Of a stretch of DNA of 64,000 bases, positions 38,474 to 47,612 are shown one piece after another. The translations under genes and the position numbers were made by a program. Within the stretch, counting starts at the first letter, position 1; every line of letters begins with the position of its first letter. The notes beneath the pieces were generated by a model. It did not search any database and had not been told where the DNA came from. It saw nothing but the letters and a program-made list of their open reading frames with translations. The DNA lies in assembly GCF_030819275.1 (NCBI RefSeq), contig NZ_JAUTBL010000002.1, positions 2,850,501-2,914,500 of the forward strand, given 5' to 3'. This DNA comes from Agrobacterium larrymoorei. Its GTDB lineage: Bacteria; Pseudomonadota; Alphaproteobacteria; Rhizobiales; Rhizobiaceae.

Positions 38474-39251
38474 GACACGCTCCATCCTCATTCTCGGCGG
38501 CACGGCGGATGCCCGCATACTGGCTGGAAAGCTTCCCGACGACTCCGGCTACCGAATTTTGCTGTCCATGGCGGGCCGCACGAAGGATCCCGTCAAGCAG
38601 CCCGTACCGATGCGTGTCGGCGGTTTTGGCGGCGCAGAGGGCTTGGCGCGTTTTATTTCCGAAGAAGGCTTCGATCTGCTGGTGGATGCGACGCATCCTT
38701 ATGCGGCGCGCATCTCCGCCAATGCCGTGAAGGCTGCGGAAATAGCAGGCGTCGCTCTGGTCAGACTGTCGCGCCCGGCTTGGGTCGCGGGAGAGGGCGA
38801 TCGTTGGCTGAACGTTGGAAGCGTCGAGGAAGCGGTCGCCGCACTGGGTGCCGTCAGCACAAGCGCTTTTCTGGCGCTTGGCCGGCAAGAGCTCCTGCCC
38901 TTTGAGGCCTCGCCCCAGCACAGATACCTGATCCGCAGCGTCGATCCGGTAGAACCGCCGCTTAAGGTTCCGAATGCGCGCTACATCACGGCGCGTGGAC
39001 CTTTTGCGCTTGTCGATGAGATCGAGATGTTGAAGGGCGACGGGATCGAGGTGATCGTTTCGAAAAACTCCGGCGGAACGGCGGCCTATGCGAAGATCGA
39101 AGCTGCCCGCGCGCTTGGGATGCCTGTGATCATGATCAACCGTCCGGCCCGCCAAAAGGCCGATGCGGTGAGCGTCGTGGTTCCGGATATCGAGACCGCG
39201 CTGTCCGCCATCCGCCATCAACTTTCCCTCTTGGAAAAGCGCGGCGAATAG
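38472..39251 (+). CDS. cobK: Precorrin-6A reductase
   Basis: NADPH-dependent reduction of precorrin-6A to 6B. The 259-residue product starts SILILGGTADARILAG, has DATHPYAARISANAV, GRQELLPFE, and VSKNSGGTAAYAKIEAARALGMPVIMINRP, all typical of CobK/CbiJ. It is the only + strand gene in the cobG-cobM block. Start codon shares CATG with cobL, and its last 34 bases overlap the cobJ 3' end. The ribosome-binding site is weak, and an ORF extension upstream lies antisense to cobL and is not family-like. Confidence 0.93.
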   Translation: MTRSILILGGTADARILAGKLPDDSGYRILLSMAGRTKDPVKQPVPMRVGGFGGAEGLARFISEEGFDLLVDATHPYAARISANAVKAAEIAGVALVRLSRPAWVAGEGDRWLNVGSVEEAVAALGAVSTSAFLALGRQELLPFEASPQHRYLIRSVDPVEPPLKVPNARYITARGPFALVDEIEMLKGDGIEVIVSKNSGGTAAYAKIEAARALGMPVIMINRPARQKADAVSVVVPDIETALSAIRHQLSLLEKRGE

Positions 39252-39991
39252 ACCAGCGACGGCTGACCTTGGCGCTCGATAATCCGGGTCTCGACCGACC
39301 CGACAATGATGCAGGTCGACATGTCGGCCATGTCGCTCGACGCTTCGGCGAGAGGCACGACTTGCATGCGCTCATCCGCACGACCGGCAGCGCGACCGAA
39401 GACGACGGGCACCGACCTCGGCAAATGCGCCCGCAGCACATCGAAGGCCGTCGCCAATTGATGCGGTCTTGCCTTGCTGACAGGATTGTAGAAGGCCATC
39501 ACGAACCCGGCTTCAGCCGCGGCCACCAGCCGCTTTTCGATCAGCGACCATGGTTTCAAATTGTCGGAGAGCGAAATGGCGCAGAAATCGTGACCGAGCG
39601 GCGCGCCCGCTCTTGCTGCAACAGCCAGCATGGCGGTGACGCCGGGCACAACGGAAAAGTCGATGTCGCGCCATTCGGCAGGGCCGTTCTCTATCGCCTC
39701 ACACACGGCAGCCGCCATGGCGAAAACGCCCGGATCCCCGCCTGAAACGACGCAGACTTTTCCGCCAGAAGCGGCCAATGCCAGCGCCGCCTCGGCGCGC
39801 GAAATTTCCTCACGATTATCCGATGCATGACGCCGTTGGTCTGGACGCAGCGACAACCGGTCGAGATAGGGAATATAGCCGAAGAAATCCTCTGCCTCGT
39901 CCACCGCCGCCAACGCCTCCGGCGTGATCTGCGCCAGATTTCCAGGCCCGAGGCCGACGACGGTCAAACGTCCGGTGGAGGACGGGCTCAC
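39218..39991 (-). CDS. cobJ: Precorrin-3B C17-methyltransferase
   Basis: Performs C17 methylation with ring contraction to precorrin-4. The 257-residue protein has the N-terminal LTVVGLGPGNLAQITPEAL, GYIPYLDRL, VCVVSGGDPGVFAMA, VVPGVTAMLAVAARAGAPLGHDF and the AFYNPVSKARPHQL segment typical of CobJ/CbiH. Start is GTG 39991 with GGGAGAG about seven bases upstream, overlapping the cobI stop as GTGA. Its 3' end overlaps the convergent cobK by 34 bases. Confidence 0.95.
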   Translation of the reverse strand: MSPSSTGRLTVVGLGPGNLAQITPEALAAVDEAEDFFGYIPYLDRLSLRPDQRRHASDNREEISRAEAALALAASGGKVCVVSGGDPGVFAMAAAVCEAIENGPAEWRDIDFSVVPGVTAMLAVAARAGAPLGHDFCAISLSDNLKPWSLIEKRLVAAAEAGFVMAFYNPVSKARPHQLATAFDVLRAHLPRSVPVVFGRAAGRADERMQVVPLAEASSDMADMSTCIIVGSVETRIIERQGQPSLVYSPRFSKRES

Positions 39992-40767
39992 GCAATCTCT
40001 CCCGCCGGGCGATCCTTCCAGCCAGGAACCAGAACCAGAGAGAAATAGGGAGCGGGGGATTCATCGCGCTCGATCAATCGTATGGCATGTCCATTGGCCA
40101 TGGTGCCACGCTCGACATAGAGCGCGCCTTCGAGCTTGCCCGCTTTCTCCAGCGCACGGCGAATCTTCGGCAGGTTGCGACCGACCTTCATGATGACAGC
40201 GCCATCCGTGCCGGAAAGCCGCTCGAAAAGCGCATCCTCGCCAAGCGTGCCGGGAAGGACGCTTAAGATATCGTCTCCTTGGACGAGCGGCAGTCCGGTC
40301 ATCGACCAGCATCCGGACATGGCAGTGATGCCCGCAACGACTTCCGCCGGATAGTTGGGCGCAAGCCGCAGATGCAGATGCATATAGGAACCGTAGAAGA
40401 GCGGATCGCCTTCCGACAGAACAGCAACCGTGCGACCCGCATCCAGATGGGCGGCAATGTCGCGTGCCGACTGGTCGAAAAACGCGGCGATCGCGCCGCG
40501 ATAGTCGTCGCCATTCTTGTCGTGTTCGACCGTGACCGGGTAGACAAGCGGCATTTCCAGCGTGCCAGGACGAATGAAGCTTTCGACGATGCCACGGCCA
40601 TTGCCCTTGCTGCCGCGCTTGCAGAAAAACGCGATGACATCCGCCGTTTCGATTGCGCGCACGGCCTTCAGTGTCAGAAGATCGGGATCGCCGGGGCCAG
40701 TGCCAACGCCGATGACTTTACCCTTCAATGCCTTTTCAGGCGTGGGATCGTAAAGGGCAGCGCTCAT
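39988..40767 (-). CDS. cobI: Precorrin-2 C20-methyltransferase
   Basis: Adds the C20 methyl group to precorrin-2. The 259-residue protein shows VIGVGTGPGDPDLLTLKAV, VAVLSEGDPLFYGSYMHLHL and VVAGITAMSGCWS, with GTMANGHAIRL near the end. Starts overlapping the cobH stop by four bases. Part of the cobG-H-I-J coupled run. Confidence 0.95.
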   Translation of the reverse strand: MSAALYDPTPEKALKGKVIGVGTGPGDPDLLTLKAVRAIETADVIAFFCKRGSKGNGRGIVESFIRPGTLEMPLVYPVTVEHDKNGDDYRGAIAAFFDQSARDIAAHLDAGRTVAVLSEGDPLFYGSYMHLHLRLAPNYPAEVVAGITAMSGCWSMTGLPLVQGDDILSVLPGTLGEDALFERLSGTDGAVIMKVGRNLPKIRRALEKAGKLEGALYVERGTMANGHAIRLIERDESPAPYFSLVLVPGWKDRPAGEIA

Positions 40768-41396
40768 AGGCCAGCCCTCGCGACGGCATTGACAGCCGCC
40801 GCCGTCATGGCGGAGCCACCCATGCGGCCTTTGACAATGGCGTAGGGAATGCCGAGCGTGCTTTCTTCCAGCGCGTCCTTGGATTCCATCGCACCGACGA
40901 AGCCGACCGGCATGCCGATGATGGCAGCCGGACGAGGCGCGCCTCTCTCCAGCATTTCCAAGAGATAGAACAGCGCCGTCGGCGCATTGCCGATGGCAAC
41001 CAGAGCGCCGTCGAGATGATCGGCCCAGAGATCGAGGGCGGCTGCGGAACGGGTGTTGCCGATGGACTTCGCCAAGTCCGGCGTACGCGGATCACGCAAC
41101 GTGCAGATCACGGCATTGCCAGACGCCAGACGCGCCCGTGTGACCCCATGCGCCACCATTTCCGCATCACACAGAATGGGTTTGCCTGCTGCAAGCGCGC
41201 CGCGCGCGGCGGAAACGAAATCGGCGGAAAAACGGAAATGCCGCGCTGCCTCCACCTGTCCGCAGGCATGGATCATGCGAATGGCAATATCCGCCTGTTC
41301 GGGCGTGAAGGCGGAGAGATCCGCTTCCTCACGGATGATAGCGAAGGAGCGCTCATAGATCGCATCGCCATTGCGGATATAGTCGTACGTCGTCAT
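40764..41396 (-). CDS. cobH: Precorrin-8X methylmutase
   Basis: Moves a methyl group from C11 to C12, giving hydrogenobyrinic acid. Exactly 210 residues, the length of the characterised enzyme; the catalytic histidine is His43 in RMIHACGQVE. Other family segments are FSADFVSAARGALAAGKPILCDAEMVAHGV and IGMPVGFVGAMESKDAL. Coupled at both ends by four-base overlaps with cobG and cobI. Confidence 0.96.
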   Translation of the reverse strand: MTTYDYIRNGDAIYERSFAIIREEADLSAFTPEQADIAIRMIHACGQVEAARHFRFSADFVSAARGALAAGKPILCDAEMVAHGVTRARLASGNAVICTLRDPRTPDLAKSIGNTRSAAALDLWADHLDGALVAIGNAPTALFYLLEMLERGAPRPAAIIGMPVGFVGAMESKDALEESTLGIPYAIVKGRMGGSAMTAAAVNAVARAGL

Positions 41397-42766
41397 GTCT
41401 CGTCCTGTCGGAGCGCCGCGACAATCCTGTCCTTGCCCAGTCGAACAAGGAAGGTGCGGGCATTTTCTCCGGGCTTATGTTCTTTTTCATAGAGGCGGGC
41501 AAGCCTGGAAAGCCCGGCCTTCTGCTGATCGATGGTCAAGCGCGCATCGGGCGGCGCTGAAGCCTTGGCCTGGTAGCCGAAGGAAAAACCTTCCGACGTG
41601 CCGGAAAAGGCAAGGAGCGCGGATGTTGGATGCGCGCAGCCCTTGCCGCAGCCGGATAGATGCAAGGTGAAGGAACCGTCAAGCATCGTGCCACACTCTT
41701 TGGCTGCGAACGCGGCGAGCGCTCGAACCGGCGTATAGGCCGATGCACAGGACGGTGCGCCCGCGCACACCGCGATGGCGGATCGGGGATCGTTGTCGCT
41801 AACTATGAGGCCAGCCTTCTGCGCGTAATCCAGCAGTGCCGCACACGCGTCGCGATCACCAAGCGCATAGAGCCCGTGCAACGGACCCGGACGAATAGAC
41901 CTGACGCCGAGATCGCCTGCAATCTGGCACAGCGCAGACAGCGCTTCCGAGGTGATCTGCCCAAAAGCCGGAGCGATGACAGCGGCGTAGAGGCGATCAT
42001 TGATGGGCCACAATCGGCGCTCGTCGGTTTGGCTCAATGTCCCGATGTCATGCGCTGGAGCGCGGACGTCTGATGGGATCGGCAGGAGACGATCACCGCA
42101 GACATTATGCGCAGCCGCCCTATCCAGATCGCGCCCGCGCGCATCCGGTCCTCGCTCCGCCAAGTGAATGAGCAGGTCGATGACGCAATCCGCGGCATCT
42201 TCCGTCCGCAAAGCCCCTACAAGCAGCGCCTTTTCTTCCGTGCCACCCAACATCAACAGCCAGAGGACGTCGCCGTCCCGCTGGGCCGCTTTGAGCCTGA
42301 TATCGGCAAGCAGCCCGCCCATCGGAGCCCGACTACCGCCATCGACGATGACCGACATCTTCGCGGCCAGCTTCGCGTCGAGACCAAGCGCCGTGGCCTT
42401 ATGGCTGATGAGTTCAAGGATTGGTCCAGGATTGGCGACTTCGCTGTCGTCTATCCCGGTAAGCGGTGAGCCTTCCACAGCAAGCCCCTGCCGCAAGGGC
42501 AATTGCAGCGCCAGCACATCATGCTCCAGTTCAACGGCGCTTTCGGCAGTCAATCCACGAAATTGAAGGCTGCCACGCGCGGTCACATCCAGGAGTCCAT
42601 TGCCGTGGCGGCGTGCAAGATCGCCGAGACGGTCGAGATCGCTTGGTGAAAGCGAAGCGGTAAACGCCACCCGCGACAACAGTCCATCGCCCGTCTGCAT
42701 GGGGGCGGAGAGAGCAGGGCAGACGCCTCTGCGAGAAAAGGGCTGAACCTGGGGAAGCGGGTTCAT
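41393..42766 (-). CDS. cobG: Precorrin-3B synthase
   Basis: Oxygen-dependent monooxygenase that makes precorrin-3B, the signature of the aerobic B12 route. The 457-residue protein is a sulfite/nitrite-reductase-like fold; the iron-sulfur ligands are in CAGAPSC and SGCGKGCAHP toward the C-terminus. ATG 42766 is chosen because AGAGGAT precedes it and it overlaps the cobN stop as ATGA; the 30 extra upstream codons are unlikely. Length matches P. denitrificans CobG. Confidence 0.94.
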   Translation of the reverse strand: MNPLPQVQPFSRRGVCPALSAPMQTGDGLLSRVAFTASLSPSDLDRLGDLARRHGNGLLDVTARGSLQFRGLTAESAVELEHDVLALQLPLRQGLAVEGSPLTGIDDSEVANPGPILELISHKATALGLDAKLAAKMSVIVDGGSRAPMGGLLADIRLKAAQRDGDVLWLLMLGGTEEKALLVGALRTEDAADCVIDLLIHLAERGPDARGRDLDRAAAHNVCGDRLLPIPSDVRAPAHDIGTLSQTDERRLWPINDRLYAAVIAPAFGQITSEALSALCQIAGDLGVRSIRPGPLHGLYALGDRDACAALLDYAQKAGLIVSDNDPRSAIAVCAGAPSCASAYTPVRALAAFAAKECGTMLDGSFTLHLSGCGKGCAHPTSALLAFSGTSEGFSFGYQAKASAPPDARLTIDQQKAGLSRLARLYEKEHKPGENARTFLVRLGKDRIVAALRQDET

Positions 42767-45700
42767 GCCGATATCCTCTTGGACGAGGCCTTGGACGAGC
42801 GCGGCGCGATCAGCATTTCCAGTTCCGCATCCACGGCGTTGCGACGGCTGTGCCAAAGATTGCGGCGGCGTGCAGACAGGAAGCGTTGCGCCATCAGTTC
42901 CGCAGCCTTGGGGTTTTCCCGTAAAATGAAATCGCGCACCTCGTCATTGCCGAAATAGGCATCGTAAAGCGCTTCGATCAGCGACGAGGAAACGGCCTGC
43001 GTGGTTTCAGCAAAGCCAATCAGCCGGTCGACGGTCTCTGCAAATTCGGCGGCACCGCGCGGACCATGGCGCATCTGTCCGGCGATGAAGCGCGGATTGA
43101 CGGCACGGGCTCGCACCACGCGGGTGATTGCCTGGGCGATGGAGCGGGCACGCGGCCGGGCAGGATCGGTCGTATCCAGAGCCACCACGTCCGCCGCCTG
43201 TCCAAGCTTTGCCTTGGCGGCGGCAAAGCCGCCGATGAAGGCGACATCGGACGAACCGTCCAGAAGATCGCGGCCCGGATCGTCGCCGGTGTGAACCAGA
43301 AGTTCAGCGCGTTCGACTTGGGCGGCAAAGCCTGAATCGGAGAGGATCGACAAGCCATCTGCCCCGCCAAAGGCGTGGCTGGCTGCATCCAGATAGGCTT
43401 GGCCAAGCTCTTCCCGCTCGTCCCAATCGCCGCTTGCCAAGGCTTCTTCGATGCCAGCGCCATAGGTGCCGGGAGCAGAGCCGAAAATGCGTGCCGGGAT
43501 ATGACCGAGAGAGGCCATTTCCTCCGCCAGAGGATTGTCGCCGGGGGATTCTTCGCGTGAAGCAATCGTTCTTGCCGCCGCATGGAGAAGGGCAATCAGA
43601 GGCGGGAACATATCGCGGAACAGGCCGGAAATGCGGAAGGTGACGTCCACCCGCGGGCGTCCAAGCGTGGCCGGTGGCACAACTTCGATGCCGTTGACCC
43701 GGCCGGTCGCCTGATCGTAGATCGGACGCGCACCCATCAGATGCAGCGCCTGACCGACATCTTCGCCGCCATTGCGCAGCGATGCGGAGCCCCAGAGATC
43801 GAAAACCAGATGCCGCGGCCAGTCGCCATGGCTTTGCAGATGATGACGCAGCACCTCTTCGCCCGCAGCTTTCCCAAGCTCGAAGGCCGTCGGTGTCGGC
43901 ATGGTGCGCGGATCGGTAGCATAGAGATTGCGCCCTGTCGGCAACACATCTAGTCGTCCGCGTGCGGGTGCACCTGAGGGACCTGGCACGATATGGTGAC
44001 CATCCAGCGCCGCCAGCAGCGCAGCTTTTTCTTGGGCAGCACTTTCGCGCCTCAGAGAATCCGGCTCATCGTCAGCGCAACGCCCGAACACATGCTGGCC
44101 GTCCTTGATGGCGAAATCCTTGAGGTCGCACAGAAAGGCATCGATCCGGGTGAGTGCTGAATCCGCATCCTCCTCCGCGCCGATACCGGCATCGGCGGCG
44201 AGCCCCGTCTCGAAGGCCTTCTCGACGATCAGCTTCGCTAGACGGTCGCGGCGACGACGATCAAGCCCATCGGCCTGAGCATATTCGTCCACCAGTTGCT
44301 CGAGCGCTGCTTGCTCCGGCGAAAGACCGGCTGCAACCAGTATGGGCGGAATGTGCCCGATGGTGACGGCAGCGATCCGTCGTTTGGCAACAGCAGCCTC
44401 CCCCGGATTGGAGACAATGAAAGGGTAGATGACCGGCAGCGGTCCAGTGACGATTTCCGGGAAACAGGTTTGCGACAGCGCGACCGTCTTTCCCGGCAGC
44501 CATTCCAGCGTGCCGTGAGCGCCGACATGGATGATCGCATGCGCATCGAAATCCTGCTGCATCCAGGCACCGAAAGCCGCAAGCGCGTGACGCGGCGGCA
44601 AGGCCGGATCGTGATAGTCTACCCGCCTGTCTACTTGGCGCCCCCGGTCTGGAGCAAGAGCGACGACAACGGAGCCGAAACGGGCGGCGCGGAAGTGGAA
44701 CGCCTGATCAACCACAGCCTCGTCGTCAACGGCATCGCCCCAGGCCAAAGCCATTCCAGTGCTTGCCTCCTCCGGAATAGCGTCGAGAAAGGCTCGGTAG
44801 CGGTCGAGGGGAAGAGTAGCGCGCTCCGTCTCAATCCGATCCAGAAGCTCCCGTGCGGTGGCCGGAATATCGCCGAGTGCATAACCCGCATCCTGCAGAT
44901 CGCGCAGCATCTCCAGCACGCTTTGGGGCACGTCGAGACCCACGGCATAGCCCGTGCGACCGGGTGCGGCACCGGGATAATCCGGCATCAGGATAACAAG
45001 GCGCCTTTCCCGGGCCGCAGTCCGCGTCAACCGAAGGAAGGCAGCAATACGACGAGCGACCTGCTCGACCCGGTCTGGCTCAGGAGCATTGATCAGCCCT
45101 TGGCGCCCGGCAGGATCGGCCTGTTTGAAGGAGATCGCACCTGCCAGAATGCGCCCATCGAGTCCCGGCAAGACCACATGCATGGCAAGGTCGGATGGAT
45201 TGAGGCCCCGCATGTTTTCGGTCCAGCCATCGCGCCGGGTCGTTGCCATGATCACTTGGAATACCGGCACGCCAAGCCGGTCGAACAGGCTCTTGCCGTC
45301 CTGATCCGTCTGGCTGGCAAAGGCAGTGGCTGCGGTGATGGCAGCGGGTTTCAGCGGTACCAGCGCGTCTTCGAGAAATTGGATCGCTTCGCCATCCTTC
45401 AGGCCGCTGACGAAGATCGGCAAAGGTGCGAAACCGCGGGATTTCAGCGCCTCGAATAGCGCATCGATTGGCGCAACATCGGCAGCCAGAAGCATGGAGC
45501 GATAGAAAACGATGGGAAGTCTTATCGCTTCGGGGGCAAAAGCCGCGAGCACCTCATCCACATGGACGGCGCCAAGGCCCGGCAGATAGAAGCCGGACTT
45601 CGGCAGCGGCTCCGGCGTGAAGCCAGGCCAGGCACCCTCTTTAGCAAAAGCGGCAAGACCTTCCGAAAGCCGGCGCATGTTCTGCGGGCCACCTTCGCGG

Positions 45701-46122
45701 AAGAAGGAGAGGATCGAAGCCAGCCACGTCTGGTCGATCGTGGATTGCGCCTCGAGCTTTTCGTCGCGCTCGCTACACTCACCCGGCAGGAGCAGGAGCT
45801 TGACGCCGCGCCTGCGCGCCATCATCGCCAGTTGATCGACGCCGTAGCGCCAACGGTCCGCCCCGCCAAGAATCCGGATAAGGATCAGCTTGGCGTGCTC
45901 CGCCGTCTTTTCGATCCAGAGGTCGACGGACATCGGATGGCGCAGTTCGGAGAGATTGGCGACGCTGAGCGAAACGCCTGAGTCTTCAGGCCAGGCGCGC
46001 TGCAGACCGGCCAGATCGCTTGACGAGAAAGACAGCACCACCACATCCGCCTGGGGCTGGTTGAGATCAACCGGCTCGATCAGGTCGTCTAGCGACGAGG
46101 ATGTGGTGGCGAGAATATGCAT
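42763..46122 (-). CDS. cobN: Cobaltochelatase subunit CobN
   Basis: Large catalytic subunit of the ATP-dependent CobNST cobaltochelatase, related to magnesium chelatase BchH. The 1,119 residues contain AIIHVGAHGTLEWLPGKTVAL, LPVIYPFIVSNPGEAAVAKRR, PGPSGAPARGRLDVLPTGRNLY, and VNPRFIAGQMRHGPRGAAEFA, all conserved. It is about 150 residues shorter than P. denitrificans CobN (about 1,275); the shortfall appears to include the region after DLKDFAIKDGQHVFG. The frame is intact, so this is length divergence, not damage. Starts six bases after the cobW stop. The CobS and CobT partners are not in the window. Confidence 0.94.
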   Translation of the reverse strand: MHILATTSSSLDDLIEPVDLNQPQADVVVLSFSSSDLAGLQRAWPEDSGVSLSVANLSELRHPMSVDLWIEKTAEHAKLILIRILGGADRWRYGVDQLAMMARRRGVKLLLLPGECSERDEKLEAQSTIDQTWLASILSFFREGGPQNMRRLSEGLAAFAKEGAWPGFTPEPLPKSGFYLPGLGAVHVDEVLAAFAPEAIRLPIVFYRSMLLAADVAPIDALFEALKSRGFAPLPIFVSGLKDGEAIQFLEDALVPLKPAAITAATAFASQTDQDGKSLFDRLGVPVFQVIMATTRRDGWTENMRGLNPSDLAMHVVLPGLDGRILAGAISFKQADPAGRQGLINAPEPDRVEQVARRIAAFLRLTRTAARERRLVILMPDYPGAAPGRTGYAVGLDVPQSVLEMLRDLQDAGYALGDIPATARELLDRIETERATLPLDRYRAFLDAIPEEASTGMALAWGDAVDDEAVVDQAFHFRAARFGSVVVALAPDRGRQVDRRVDYHDPALPPRHALAAFGAWMQQDFDAHAIIHVGAHGTLEWLPGKTVALSQTCFPEIVTGPLPVIYPFIVSNPGEAAVAKRRIAAVTIGHIPPILVAAGLSPEQAALEQLVDEYAQADGLDRRRRDRLAKLIVEKAFETGLAADAGIGAEEDADSALTRIDAFLCDLKDFAIKDGQHVFGRCADDEPDSLRRESAAQEKAALLAALDGHHIVPGPSGAPARGRLDVLPTGRNLYATDPRTMPTPTAFELGKAAGEEVLRHHLQSHGDWPRHLVFDLWGSASLRNGGEDVGQALHLMGARPIYDQATGRVNGIEVVPPATLGRPRVDVTFRISGLFRDMFPPLIALLHAAARTIASREESPGDNPLAEEMASLGHIPARIFGSAPGTYGAGIEEALASGDWDEREELGQAYLDAASHAFGGADGLSILSDSGFAAQVERAELLVHTGDDPGRDLLDGSSDVAFIGGFAAAKAKLGQAADVVALDTTDPARPRARSIAQAITRVVRARAVNPRFIAGQMRHGPRGAAEFAETVDRLIGFAETTQAVSSSLIEALYDAYFGNDEVRDFILRENPKAAELMAQRFLSARRRNLWHSRRNAVDAELEMLIAPRSSKASSKRISA

Positions 46123-46128
46123 GATGCG

Positions 46129-47163
46129 TCAGGCAGCCAGCATCTGTTCGATCTTCTCGCGGTTGAGGCCCTTTTCGCCAATCACCACCAGCGCAGAACG
46201 CCGCACTTCGCCCGCAGCCCAAGGGCGGTCAAAGTAATGGTTCACGCGCGAGCCGACGGCCTGAACCTGCAAACGCATCGGCTTGGCGGAGACTTCGACG
46301 AACCCTTTGATGCGCAACACGTTCTCGGAGGCCGCAGTCTGGGCGATACGCTCCGCCAGCGCCTCGGGATCGGACACCGCGCCGAGCTCGACGACGAAGC
46401 TATCGAACTCGTCATGATCGTGGTCTTCCTCCTCGTCATGGTGGGTATGCCTGTTTTCGATATCCTCTTCCACCGTGAGCCCGAGACCGATGAGAACCGC
46501 AGGATCGATCTGGCCATGGGATGCGACAACAATCTTCGCAGCCTTCGGCAGATGTTCGCCGATATGCGCCTTGGCGCGCTCCAGACCATCCGCATCGAGA
46601 AGATCGCCCTTGGTCAGCACGATCAGGTCGGCGCAGGCGATCTGGTCCTCGAAGACTTCTTCGACCGGATCGTCATGATCGAGCGCTTCATCATTGAGGC
46701 GCTGGGCGGCGAGCGCATCCATGTCATGCGATACCATGCCTTCCGCCAAGGCCGCACCATCGGCCACCGCAACGACGGCGTCGACGGTCACGCGGCTTTT
46801 GATTGCAGGCCACTGGAAGGCCTGCACGAGCGGCTTTGGTAGTGCGAGGCCCGAGGTTTCGATCAGGATATGTTCGACCTTGGGCTGGCGGCTGAGGATC
46901 TGTTCGATGGCCGGCTGAAAGTCGTCAGCGACCGTGCAGCAGATGCAGCCATTGGCAAGCTCGACGATGTTTTCTTCCGGGCAGCTTTCGATGCCACAGC
47001 CTTTGAGGATTTCGCCATCGATACCGACATCGCCGAACTCGTTGACGATGATCGCCAGTCGCTTGCCATCGAGCTTTTCCAAAAGGCCGCGCAGCAGCGT
47101 GGTTTTGCCGGCGCCCAGAAAGCCGGTGACGATGGTGCAGGGAACGCGCTCTAGCGTGGTCAT
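46129..47163 (-). CDS. cobW: CobW-type metal-associated GTPase
   Basis: COG0523 G3E GTPase, thought to deliver cobalt to the chelatase. The 344-residue protein has the Walker A GFLGAGKTTLL, the metal-binding GCICC motif, NKxD-like VLTKGDLLD, and a histidine/acid-rich insertion HTHHDEEEDHDHDE (about 239-252) likely to hold metal. C-terminal CobW_C domain present. Overlaps the upstream gene's stop by four bases. Confidence 0.95.
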   Translation of the reverse strand: MTTLERVPCTIVTGFLGAGKTTLLRGLLEKLDGKRLAIIVNEFGDVGIDGEILKGCGIESCPEENIVELANGCICCTVADDFQPAIEQILSRQPKVEHILIETSGLALPKPLVQAFQWPAIKSRVTVDAVVAVADGAALAEGMVSHDMDALAAQRLNDEALDHDDPVEEVFEDQIACADLIVLTKGDLLDADGLERAKAHIGEHLPKAAKIVVASHGQIDPAVLIGLGLTVEEDIENRHTHHDEEEDHDHDEFDSFVVELGAVSDPEALAERIAQTAASENVLRIKGFVEVSAKPMRLQVQAVGSRVNHYFDRPWAAGEVRRSALVVIGEKGLNREKIEQMLAA

Positions 47164-47612
47164 GATGTCTCCTCGACGAAATTCAAAGGGGGAATACGCG
47201 CGACCATGCCGCGCTTCAAAATATCGGGACGGCCGCGCCAGGGCATCAGGCCACCGGTGGATGTAGAAAGCAGCTTTGCGCCGGTGATCAGATCATCGGC
47301 GTTTTCAGGCGTCAGCCCGCCAAACACATAGGACCAACCATCAGCGCTTCGCATCGCAGCACTGGCGCCACGCTTGCAATTGGCGAGACAATTGACGCTG
47401 CGCACCTCGACATTCGCCTCGGCACCAAGCGCGATCGTCGCGTGCGCAAGAAGCGCACCGGGACGCGGTTCCGCATTCGGCTCCACCTCGTCGCGGCAGC
47501 TGCGACAGACATAGACGACGACACCGGACGCTTCGCGCGTATCGGTCGATCCGTCAGTCCGTGACGATGTTGAGGTAATATCCAAACGAATCCGCTTCCG
47601 CCGTTCAAACAT
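47160..47612 (-). CDS. DUF1636-like cysteine-motif protein, first gene of the B12 riboswitch operon
   Basis: About 150 residues. The C-terminal part has YVCRSCRDE and VNCLANCKRG, a CxxC...CxxxC pattern like thioredoxin-like [2Fe-2S] ferredoxins, as in the DUF1636 family; function is not established. It sits directly behind the B12 riboswitch and overlaps cobW, so a role in cobalt handling or redox supply to cobalamin synthesis is a reasonable guess. The start is uncertain: ATG 47612, an upstream ATG 47663 and a downstream TTG near 47585 are all possible, and none has a strong ribosome-binding site. Confidence 0.75.
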   Translation of the reverse strand: MFERRKRIRLDITSTSSRTDGSTDTREASGVVVYVCRSCRDEVEPNAEPRPGALLAHATIALGAEANVEVRSVNCLANCKRGASAAMRSADGWSYVFGGLTPENADDLITGAKLLSTSTGGLMPWRGRPDILKRGMVARIPPLNFVEETS

